In this document: positions 1 through 4,929 of the stretch, in pieces
How the letters are laid out: every line of letters starts with the position of its first letter
Numbering within the stretch: position 1 is the stretch's first letter
DNA from: Thermoprotei archaeon
GTDB lineage: Archaea; Thermoproteota; Methanomethylicia; Nezhaarchaeales; WYZ-LMO8
NCBI GenBank assembly: GCA_003649565.1
Contig: QMSF01000088.1
Coordinates: 1-5,072, forward strand
DNA: 5,072 nt
Direction of reading: 5' to 3'
Notes under the pieces: generated by a model
The model's input: only the letters and a program-made list of their open reading frames with translations
Told to the model about the DNA's origin: nothing
The model's database searches: none
Made by a program: the position numbers and the translations under genes

Positions 1-538
1 CTATTAGCCCTTGAGATCCATTTTCTTGTCTATCACCTATTGCACCAGTTATTGCTAGATAAGCAGCTATGTGATCTTCAGCCTTCATTTTCTTAGCTAC
101 GAGGTATGTCAAACCTGATGCACTAACTTCTTTGCTACCATCTATTCCTATTACGTGAGGATTAACTTCATGGATATTAGATTCATGCTCTTCGCTCCTT
201 AATGGAGCATGATGATCAAGAATACTGGCAGGCTTGAGCTCATTTTTTGCAATAATGTTTATTGCAGCACTCCCCAAGTCAGTAAATATGTAGTAATCGC
301 CTTTAGGTATTCTTCTTAATGTTTCTTCGTCAGCTTGATCTATAACTCTTATAATGAACATCCTTTCATTTTTCAGTAAAGCCCTACCGATTATTGATGC
401 AGCAGCTAATCCATCAGCATCGTAATGCGTCACTATAACATAAAGGTTGGCAGAGCTTCCTTCTATGCTTTCAGCTACTTGCGAAACTACATGATCTAAA
501 GATACTATGCCCTCACGATTTACATTAGCTGAAGCCAT
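1..538 (-). CDS. DHH-family phosphoesterase (RecJ/GAN-like), 3' end beyond window
   Basis: The first 179 codons are visible; the gene continues past position 1. The reading frame shows the DHH-superfamily metal-binding motifs in order: motif I HYDADG (residues 38-43), motif II TDLGS (D87), motif III LDHH (D108-H110) and motif IV GAIGDR (D169). All expected acidic and histidine ligands are present, so a Mn/Mg-dependent nuclease or phosphodiesterase is expected, not a catalytically dead Cdc45-like protein. Archaeal relatives include GAN, the RecJ-like 5'-3' exonuclease that joins GINS and MCM at the replication fork; family members encoded beside rps15 are, as I recall, common in archaea. The ATG at 536-538 is chosen because it lies 12 bases after the rps15 stop, and that stop (551-553) is in the same frame, limiting upstream extension. 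The upstream SD is weak (GAG), suggesting translational coupling to rps15. The C-terminal DHHA1 region is not visible, so GAN, an oligoribonuclease or another DHH subtype cannot be separated. Confidence 0.9.
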   Translation of the reverse strand, partial: MASANVNREGIVSLDHVVSQVAESIEGSSANLYVIVTHYDADGLAAASIIGRALLKNERMFIIRVIDQADEETLRRIPKGDYYIFTDLGSAAINIIAKNELKPASILDHHAPLRSEEHESNIHEVNPHVIGIDGSKEVSASGLTYLVAKKMKAEDHIAAYLAITGAIGDRQENGSQGLI

Positions 539-550
539 ATCGAGCTCAGC

Positions 551-997
551 TTAAGGTATTAAGCTTATTTTCTCAGGTTCATACTTCCAGTCTGGTGGTA
601 GTACTCCTTTCCGTTTATAGTACTTTGCAAGTCTATGAATTTTGGATTCAATAAGTTGAAGACCTCTTAACGAGAAGTAGTCTTTAGGATGCTCTTCGAG
701 ATGACGCCTGATCCTTATGGCCCTCTTTATTAAATTAGCGAGATCTTCAGGTAATTGAGGTGCTAATCCCTTTTCTGCAAGTACCTGAGTAATTTTCTTA
801 CCTATTATTGCTTTAGTTAGCGCTATGCCATGTTGATCTCTAAGTAAGATGCCTATCATTGATGGTGAATAACCCCTTTTAGCATAGTCAACTATGAGAG
901 AGACTACTTCATCCTCTGATATCTTCAATTTTGCCGCTGCATCACTCGTTATAGGTCTTGTAGAGTGAGACTTACCTTTCTTCTTGTTCTTCCGCAT
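551..997 (-). CDS. rps15: Small ribosomal subunit protein S15 (archaeal uS15, eukaryotic S13 type)
   Basis: This 148-residue protein matches the usual length of archaeal S15. The N-terminal extension typical of the archaeal-eukaryotic form is present: basic residues 1-15 containing KGKSHSTRP, then YAKRGYSPSMIGILLRDQHG (residues 38-57). The S15 core follows with GKKITQVLAEKGLAPQLPED (66-85), helices around IRRHLEEHPKD, and the hallmark C-terminus LPPDWKYE (133-140). S15 binds the central domain of 16S rRNA early in 30S assembly. The ATG start is supported by an SD core AGGTGG at 1007-1012 on the minus strand, 9 bases upstream. It is the first gene of a minus-strand unit with the DHH phosphoesterase and diverges from the HAM1-led operon. 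Nothing is truncated or unusual. Confidence 0.97.
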   Translation of the reverse strand: MRKNKKKGKSHSTRPITSDAAAKLKISEDEVVSLIVDYAKRGYSPSMIGILLRDQHGIALTKAIIGKKITQVLAEKGLAPQLPEDLANLIKRAIRIRRHLEEHPKDYFSLRGLQLIESKIHRLAKYYKRKGVLPPDWKYEPEKISLIP

Positions 998-1006
998 ATC
1001 GCTTTG

Positions 1007-1012
1007 CCACCT
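1007..1012 (-). promoter_or_regulatory. Shine-Dalgarno site of rps15
   Basis: Read on the minus strand this is AGGTGG, complementary to the anti-SD tail of 16S rRNA, with 9 bases to the ATG of rps15. It contrasts with the divergent HAM1 gene, which shows no SD. Confidence 0.7.
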
Positions 1013-1038
1013 TTCAGTTAGTCTCTATGGAAGGTACA

Positions 1039-1048
1039 CATAAATATT
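1039..1048 (-). promoter_or_regulatory. Putative TATA box for the rps15-DHH unit
   Basis: On the minus strand this reads AATATTTATG, a TATA-like element. Archaeal transcription normally begins about 25 bases downstream of the TATA centre, here near position 1018. That predicts a leader of about 20 bases, just long enough to hold the SD at 1007-1012. No other AT-rich box lies at a suitable distance in this short divergent gap. The start site is inferred, not seen. Confidence 0.45.
1040..1048 (+). promoter_or_regulatory. Putative TATA box for the HAM1-led operon (leaderless start)
   Basis: The sequence ATAAATATT is centred near 1044, which is 27 bases before the ATG at 1071. That is the classic archaeal spacing from TATA box to start site, so transcription probably begins at or next to the ATG and the message is leaderless. 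The absence of any G-rich SD between 1049 and 1070 agrees. The same bases seem to serve the opposite strand for rps15. Confidence 0.5.
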
Positions 1049-1070
1049 GCGTGTAATCAGTTATAGTTCT

Positions 1071-1655
1071 ATGGAGCGACGTATAGCATATGTAACCAGC
1101 AATCCCAATAAAGCAAATGAAAGTGTCTCAATTCTAAGAGAAATGGGCATAAATGTAGAGCCTGTACTTGTCAAAATCCCCGAGATACAATCCGATGATC
1201 TAGTAGAAATAGCTAAGTTTAGAGCCAGAGAGGCTTACCGAAAATTAAAGAGGCCAGTTATAGTGGAAGATGCAGGCTTATTCATTGATGCGCTTAACGG
1301 TTTCCCTGGACCTTACTCCTCATACGTCTTTAAGACTATAGGAAACAATGGAGTACTAAAAATAATGAAGGGTATCAAAAATCGAAAAGCCATATTTAGA
1401 TCCGTTATTGCCTTTCATAATGGGAAGAGAATACTTACGTTTGTAGGTGAAGTGAAAGGAAAAATATCCTTTAAACCCAAAGGGTCTTCATGGGGGTTTG
1501 ATCCAATATTTGAACCAAAAGGGTTTAAGGGTTTGACTTATGGTCAATTACCTCCTGAGGTTAAGAACAAAATATCCCATAGAAGGAAGGCCCTTGAAAA
1601 GCTAGCTCGTTACTTACTGGGGAAGGCTAAACATTTAAAAATGAAGGGAGGCTAA
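1071..1655 (+). CDS. XTP/dITP (non-canonical purine NTP) pyrophosphatase, RdgB/HAM1 family
   Basis: This 194-residue protein is of the family's usual size (about 185-200). It hydrolyses ITP, dITP and XTP to the monophosphate and pyrophosphate, keeping deaminated purines out of DNA and RNA. Visible motifs are the N-terminal TSNPNK with a following Glu (residues 9-17), the catalytic VEDAGLFIDALNGFPGPYSS segment (65-84, catalytic Asp expected at D67), the nucleobase-pocket WGFDPIF (141-147) and the C-terminal SHRRKAL (169-175). The ATG at 1071 is preferred over an in-frame TTG at 1047: the TTG lies inside the predicted TATA box, and family proteins begin just before the TSNPNK strand. The segment before SHRR reads TYGQLPPEVKN, where relatives commonly have a Glu (like T-x-AE-x); this small deviation should be tolerated. 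The gene opens a plus-strand operon, with aIF5A 31 bases downstream. Confidence 0.95.
   Translation: MERRIAYVTSNPNKANESVSILREMGINVEPVLVKIPEIQSDDLVEIAKFRAREAYRKLKRPVIVEDAGLFIDALNGFPGPYSSYVFKTIGNNGVLKIMKGIKNRKAIFRSVIAFHNGKRILTFVGEVKGKISFKPKGSSWGFDPIFEPKGFKGLTYGQLPPEVKNKISHRRKALEKLARYLLGKAKHLKMKGG
1633..1642 (+). promoter_or_regulatory. Possible internal TATA box for aIF5A
   Basis: The AT-rich string ATTTAAAAAT in the last codons of the HAM1 gene is centred about 26 bases before 1664. A start site there would leave a leader of about 23 bases holding the SD of aIF5A. A separate promoter would make sense for an abundant translation factor placed behind a low-demand enzyme, but Lys/Leu codons alone can produce such a string. 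Confidence 0.25.
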
Positions 1656-1668
1656 CGCTCTTTGCTTA

Positions 1669-1679
1669 GAGGAAGGGGG
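1669..1679 (+). promoter_or_regulatory. G-rich ribosome binding site that decides the TTG start of aIF5A
   Basis: GAGGAAGGGGG ends 7 bases before the TTG at 1687. It is the strongest purine run in the gap between the HAM1 stop and aIF5A, and it supports initiation at TTG even though no ATG is available nearby. Confidence 0.55.
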
Positions 1680-1686
1680 TTTAGGC

Positions 1687-2085
1687 TTGTCAAGAAAACC
1701 AGTAGATGCTGGCTCACTTAAAGAAGGATCCTTTATAGTAATTGATGAAGAGCCATGCAAAATAGTTGAAGTAGAAAAATCAAAGCCTGGAAAACATGGC
1801 TCAGCTAAAGTGCGTATTACTGCTTTAGGTATATTTGATGGTGTTAAAAGAAGCATAGTCGTACCAGTAGATCAAAGAGTCGACGTCCCAGTCGTCGAAA
1901 AGAAAGTCGCTCAAGTAATATCAACAACACCCTCAACAATACAATTAATGGACCTCTCAAGCTACGAAGTCTATGAAGTGCCTAAAGAAACTATAGAGCC
2001 CGATATAGCCAATAAACTCTCAGTTGGAACTGAAGTAGAGGTATGGGAGATACTTGGAAGAAAGAAGATAATGCGGACACGCTAA
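1687..2085 (+). CDS. eif5a: Translation factor aIF5A (eIF5A/EF-P homologue, hypusine-containing)
   Basis: This 132-residue protein has the normal archaeal length. The N-terminal SH3-like domain carries the hypusination loop KSKPGKHGSAK (residues 31-41), in which K36 is the lysine expected to become hypusine or deoxyhypusine. The C-terminal OB-fold domain begins around VPVVEKKVAQVI (67-78) and ends WEILGRKKIMRTR. The protein binds the ribosome near the E site and helps peptide-bond formation on difficult sequences such as polyproline. Translation starts with TTG at 1687, chosen because residues 1-20 align with known archaeal aIF5A N-termini and a G-rich SD precedes it. It sits second in the plus-strand operon, 31 bases after the HAM1 gene. 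Deoxyhypusine synthase, its modifying enzyme, is not in the window. Confidence 0.97.
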   Translation: MSRKPVDAGSLKEGSFIVIDEEPCKIVEVEKSKPGKHGSAKVRITALGIFDGVKRSIVVPVDQRVDVPVVEKKVAQVISTTPSTIQLMDLSSYEVYEVPKETIEPDIANKLSVGTEVEVWEILGRKKIMRTR

Positions 2086-2101
2086 GTATAATGGCTACTT
2101 A

Positions 2102-2107
2102 AGGTGA
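2102..2107 (+). promoter_or_regulatory. Shine-Dalgarno-like site before NAD kinase
   Basis: AGGTGA lies 16 bases after the aIF5A stop. It directly abuts and overlaps an ATG at 2107-2109, leaving no spacer for that codon, and stands 12 bases before the ATA at 2120 in the NAD kinase frame. It therefore marks roughly where the gene begins without resolving which codon is used. Confidence 0.45.
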
Positions 2108-2119
2108 TGAGCATTAGGA

Positions 2120-2986
2120 ATACAGCGTGTAAGCATTATAGCAAGGAGAGATCTAAAAGCAGCCCTAAGAGTAGTTGAAAGCATATTTTTCTATCTAAAA
2201 GATAGAAGTATTGAAGTATTTATCGATGAAGAACTGGCTAGATCATTTAGAAGCCCTGAAATAAGAAGTTCAGCTTCAACAATTGATACATTGAAGAAGG
2301 CCGACGTCATTATAACGGTGGGTGGCGACGGAACAATATTACGAGCCATTAGAAGGCTTAAACCGCCCCTTAAAATACTAGGGGTAAACATGGGCTCTAT
2401 GGGGTTTCTATGTGAAGTAGAGCCTAAAGAAGTAACTGAAGCACTAGATAAATTGTTAGCAGGTGAATATCGAGTGCAGAGAGTGCACCCTCTATCAGTG
2501 CAAATTGATGACGTCGATGTAGACCAAGCATTAAATGACGTCTTAATCTTCACGCCTAAACCAGCTAAGGTCTTAGACTTCACAGTAAAGGCTGATGGAG
2601 TAGAAATATTCAGTGGCAGAGCTGATGGGGCATTAATTTCAACTAATGTCGGCTCAACAGCCTATGTAATCTCGCTTGGTGGCCCTCTCGTCGATCCCGA
2701 TGTTCAATGCATTGTGACAATAATATTAAATCCTCTTAAGCTCGGCGTAAGACCCTTTGTCCTACCTCCAAGTAGTGTGATTCAAATATCATTCCCACGA
2801 CGAAGTAGAAAAGGAGCAGCCATATATTCTGATGGAGTATTAACAAAGATTGTAGGATCAAAGAGCCTCATTCAAGTAAAAGCTTCGCCAACGTACATAG
2901 ATTTCATAAGGATAAAAGACCTTAAGAGCACGTTTTATAGGAAATTCTATGAAGTACGTATTCGTGGAGGTAAAGAACCCCAATAA
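2120..2986 (+). CDS. nadK: NAD kinase (ATP/polyphosphate-dependent), with unresolved 5' end
   Basis: NAD kinase phosphorylates NAD to NADP. The frame shows GGDGT (residues 68-72 counting from 2120), GVNMGSMGFL (88-97), the substrate-binding pair ND (139-140; usually NE in relatives), RADGALIS (167-174), GSTAY (178-182) and GGPLVDP (187-193). These are the Gly-rich ATP/NAD site and the C-terminal beta-sandwich of the family. The first ATG/GTG/TTG codon in frame is a TTG at 2291, only ten codons before GGDGT, which would remove the first Rossmann strand. The 57 codons upstream are open and read like a normal N-terminus (RVSIIARRDLKAALRVVESI). I therefore extend to ATA at 2120 as a placeholder. 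The alternative is ATG at 2107 (MSIR...), which is one base out of frame; removing one A near 2119 would join it to IQRVSII. The total of 288 residues is plausible for archaeal NAD kinase. The end overlaps nob1 by 38 bases. Confidence 0.9.
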   Translation: MQRVSIIARRDLKAALRVVESIFFYLKDRSIEVFIDEELARSFRSPEIRSSASTIDTLKKADVIITVGGDGTILRAIRRLKPPLKILGVNMGSMGFLCEVEPKEVTEALDKLLAGEYRVQRVHPLSVQIDDVDVDQALNDVLIFTPKPAKVLDFTVKADGVEIFSGRADGALISTNVGSTAYVISLGGPLVDPDVQCIVTIILNPLKLGVRPFVLPPSSVIQISFPRRSRKGAAIYSDGVLTKIVGSKSLIQVKASPTYIDFIRIKDLKSTFYRKFYEVRIRGGKEPQ

Positions 2987-3506
2987 ACAAGAAGATAAAG
3001 AGAAAGTAGTAGTTGATACTAGTGCTCTTTTAATTGACAATGCCATAGAGTACCTGCAGAAATATCAATGTTATACTACGCCTGAGGTTATTGATGAAGT
3101 AAGGACCATAAGACATAAAGTATGCATTGAAGCACTCATCGACCTTAAAGTTTTAGAGATTATAGAGCCAAGTGAAGAATACGTAGAAAAGGTGCTAAAA
3201 ACTGCAAAGACAACAGGAGACATAACATCGCTGTCAAAAACCGATATAAAAATATTGGCTTTGGCTTTACAGCTTAAAGAACAAAATGTTAATCCTATAA
3301 TCTTAACCGACGATTATACGGTACAAAATCTAGCATCTCGCTTTAAAATAGTATATCGAAGCTTAAAGATAAAATCCATAGAAAAGCGCATAAAATGGCG
3401 CTATAGATGCACTGCATGCAACAATACATATGACGAACACCTAGAGGAATGCCCAGTCTGCGGCCATAAATTGAGAAGGGAAGTTGCGAGGTATGAGAAA
3501 TTATGA
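2949..3506 (+). CDS. nob1: rRNA maturation endonuclease Nob1 (PIN domain plus zinc ribbon)
   Basis: Nob1 cuts precursor small-subunit rRNA to form the mature 3' end of 16S rRNA. The PIN nuclease domain occupies about residues 19-140, with expected metal ligands D23 (VVVDTSAL), E50 (TPEVIDEV), D99 (LSKTDIKIL) and D121/D122 (LTDDYTVQN). A C-terminal rubredoxin-like zinc ribbon follows: C154-x2-C157 and C168-x2-C171. This order is diagnostic for archaeal Nob1. The ATG at 2949 is the first start that gives a complete protein, inside the end of nadK. It adds about 20 residues before the first PIN strand, more than I expect for the family, and has only a weak upstream SD (TAGGAA). A GTG at 2964 is the only later in-frame option before D23. 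The stop overlaps the next gene's start as ATGA, implying coupled translation. Neighbours rps15 and the methyltransferase share its ribosome/RNA theme. Confidence 0.94.
   Translation: MKYVFVEVKNPNKQEDKEKVVVDTSALLIDNAIEYLQKYQCYTTPEVIDEVRTIRHKVCIEALIDLKVLEIIEPSEEYVEKVLKTAKTTGDITSLSKTDIKILALALQLKEQNVNPIILTDDYTVQNLASRFKIVYRSLKIKSIEKRIKWRYRCTACNNTYDEHLEECPVCGHKLRREVARYEKL
2966..2971 (+). promoter_or_regulatory. Orphan Shine-Dalgarno sequence inside the nadK/nob1 overlap
   Basis: GGAGGT is a perfect SD core but lies inside nob1 as annotated, 17 bases after its ATG. No ATG, GTG or TTG in the nob1 frame follows between it and the PIN strand. It may be chance (it encodes Arg-Gly-Gly in the nadK frame), or a relic of a start that was lost or misread. 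Confidence 0.3.
3488..3492 (+). promoter_or_regulatory. Shine-Dalgarno site of the PUA-domain methyltransferase
   Basis: GAGGT within the last nob1 codons lies 10 bases before the ATG at 3503. Together with the ATGA stop-start overlap it fixes this start. Confidence 0.6.
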
Positions 3507-4672
3507 TCCCTCATTATCAACCTTCTGAGGCTGCTATGAGGCATCTAGCTCAAGTATACGAAGAGGCACTTGATCAAGTCATAACAGCTCTATCATCTCC
3601 AGGATCATGGTACACCATAAGGATCAACACTTTAAGGACAACTCTCGATAAAGTCGAAGAGCACTTTAAAGCTCTAGGCTTCGAAGTAAAGAGTCTTGAG
3701 CACCTTGATGATGTTATGTTAGTGAAAGTCTTAGGCCCTTATGACATTCCAGAGCTTGAGAAGAAAGTTGTTGTAGATAAGTTGACCGCTGAGTCAGTCA
3801 TGGTTGGTGCTGATGTATATGTACCTGGAATAAGAAAAATGGAGAAAATTGACAAAGGAGACATTGTAACGATAGTGGATCCTCGCGGAAACCCTGTAGC
3901 TATAGGGAAAGCCATGATAAGTTCCCGCGATGTAAAGTTCTTAAGGAAAGGATTAGCTGTAAAAACTCTAACATCAATTTATAAGCTGCCGCCCATAAGA
4001 AGTCTTGACATTTACACCTCAGGTGCAATATACCCTCAGTCGCTACCCTCAATCTTAGCTGTCAGAGCCCTAGACCCGCGAGAAGGCGAAGTTATAATTG
4101 ACTTAACTGCATCACCTGGCGGTAAGCTTACTTATGCAAGCCAGTTAATGAGGAATAAAGGTCTAATAATAGGTATAGATCGTTCACCAGGCAAAATAGA
4201 AATCTTAAATGAAAACATACGTCGCCTAGGTATAAAAAACGCCAAGACCCTTTGCCTCGACTCTAGATATGCCGACTTAGAGTTACAAGAGCTAAAAGGG
4301 AAAGTCGATGCAGTCATAGTCGATCCTCCTTGCTCAGCATTGGGTGTAAGACCTAAGCTTTATGATGAGTTGACGGATAAAAGCATTAAAGACTTAAGCG
4401 AATATCAAAAACAATTCATTAAATCAGGATTTAATTTGCTCAGGAAAGGTGGCAGACTACTTTACTCGGTATGTACCATGTGCATAGAAGAATGTGAAAG
4501 CAACATAAACTACGCCGTAGAGCAGCTCAATATGCAACTCCTTGAAACCCCAAGATTAATGGGAGATAAAGGATTGAGGAAGTACTCGGAACATGCAGAT
4601 AAAATGGTTAGATTTCATCCTCACATCCATGATACGCCAGGTTTTTTCTATGCAATTCTCGTAAAAGAATAA
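3503..4672 (+). CDS. PUA-domain RNA m5C methyltransferase (NSUN6-like, RsmB/NOP2 family)
   Basis: This 389-residue protein has three visible parts: an N-terminal RNA-recognition-like region (about 1-88), a PUA domain (about 89-165; [20 protein letters not shown]... to the DVKFLRKG region), and a Rossmann methyltransferase domain (about 175-389). The SAM site is [10 protein letters not shown] (199-208), with D226 and D253 as further ligand positions. Motif IV is DPPCSALG (274-281, C277) and motif VI is YSVCTM (321-326), whose C324 is the expected nucleophile; C277 would release the product. The C-terminus [16 protein letters not shown] is typical of the family. A PUA domain placed before the catalytic domain matches NSUN6 and its archaeal homologues, which methylate C72 in the acceptor stem of certain tRNAs; an rRNA target cannot be excluded. 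It is translationally coupled to nob1 and is the last gene of the operon. All catalytic residues are present. Confidence 0.93.
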   Translation: MIPHYQPSEAAMRHLAQVYEEALDQVITALSSPGSWYTIRINTLRTTLDKVEEHFKALGFEVKSLEHLDDVMLVKVLGPYDIPELEKKVVVDKLTAESVMVGADVYVPGIRKMEKIDKGDIVTIVDPRGNPVAIGKAMISSRDVKFLRKGLAVKTLTSIYKLPPIRSLDIYTSGAIYPQSLPSILAVRALDPREGEVIIDLTASPGGKLTYASQLMRNKGLIIGIDRSPGKIEILNENIRRLGIKNAKTLCLDSRYADLELQELKGKVDAVIVDPPCSALGVRPKLYDELTDKSIKDLSEYQKQFIKSGFNLLRKGGRLLYSVCTMCIEECESNINYAVEQLNMQLLETPRLMGDKGLRKYSEHADKMVRFHPHIHDTPGFFYAILVKE

Positions 4673-4674
4673 TT

Positions 4675-4929
4675 TCACTTTTTAAATAGAATCTCGCCTT
4701 GCACTTTATTTCTTATGAGTAAAACCCTATGGTACGGGATGATTTTTTCGCTGCCATCAGAATCCCTAAATCTAAATCCACCCCTAAAAATCCCTACGAT
4801 ATCCAATGCAGATATCACTTTAACGTCATTCGGCGCACCTCTATGCAAAATATAAATCTCGTAGTCCTCGGGCTTGAAATCCCTATGCCACATAATCTTG
4901 TTTAAAAGAGCCCTAATGCGTGAAACCAT
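4675..4929 (-). CDS. MJ1316/DUF504 domain protein (UPF0248 family)
   Basis: This 84-residue single-domain protein has the family's usual length. It shows the expected pattern: an N-terminal helix with LLNKIMW (residues 8-14), an acidic/aromatic EDYEIYILHRG strand (21-31), a central SALDIVGIF segment, and the hallmark IPYHRVLLI (64-72) followed by a short strand to the C-terminus. The domain is named after MJ1316 and has been predicted, from comparative genomics, to recognise RNA ends carrying 2',3'-cyclic phosphate; no enzymatic residues are evident. The ATG at 4927-4929 is chosen because the LLNKIMW start matches relatives and GAGGTG lies just upstream (4932-4937). The gene converges on the methyltransferase with 2 bases between stop codons, so the transcripts probably overlap. 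Function beyond RNA-end binding is not established. Confidence 0.88.
   Translation of the reverse strand: MVSRIRALLNKIMWHRDFKPEDYEIYILHRGAPNDVKVISALDIVGIFRGGFRFRDSDGSEKIIPYHRVLLIRNKVQGEILFKK
4678..4683 (+). terminator. Possible T-rich transcription stop of the plus-strand operon
   Basis: CTTTTT begins 6 bases after the methyltransferase stop. Archaeal RNA polymerase can terminate at short T runs without a hairpin. The run is brief and lies within the C-terminal codons of the convergent gene, so this is only a candidate. Confidence 0.25.

Larger units (their letters stand above)
1035..1055. repeat. Short inverted repeat TACAC-N11-GTGTA around the divergent TATA element
   Basis: TACAC at 1035-1039 is mirrored by GTGTA at 1051-1055, with the AT-rich TATA region in the 11-base spacer. 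The symmetric layout over a shared TATA box could be a dimeric regulator site that affects both directions. Arms of only 5 bases can occur by chance, so this is a weak call. Confidence 0.3.

Noticed and set aside
1047..1070. TTG-initiated extension of the HAM1 protein
   Set aside because: The TTG lies inside the predicted TATA box, has no SD, and would add eight residues before the conserved N-terminal strand.
1635..1856. Antisense open frame opposite aIF5A
   Set aside because: It lies entirely over the conserved HAM1/aIF5A coding strand, has no family-like motifs and looks like codon-complement residue composition.
2091..2102. Mini-ORF ATG GCT ACT TAA between aIF5A and NAD kinase
   Set aside because: Three codons with no SD; it could act as a leader peptide, but nothing in the sequence supports this over chance.
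2191..2583. 130-codon antisense open frame opposite NAD kinase
   Set aside because: It is Ser/Thr-rich, as expected from the complement of the sense codons, and lies over a clearly conserved gene, so it is a shadow.
2291..2986. NAD kinase starting at TTG 2291
   Set aside because: It would leave only ten codons before GGDGT and delete the first Rossmann strand, while a plausible N-terminus is open in frame upstream.
2858..3046. Antisense open frame across the nadK/nob1 junction
   Set aside because: It is short, has no recognisable motif, and sits opposite two conserved genes.
4132..4317. Antisense open frame opposite the methyltransferase SAM-binding region
   Set aside because: It is short and opposite the most conserved part of the methyltransferase; chance opening.
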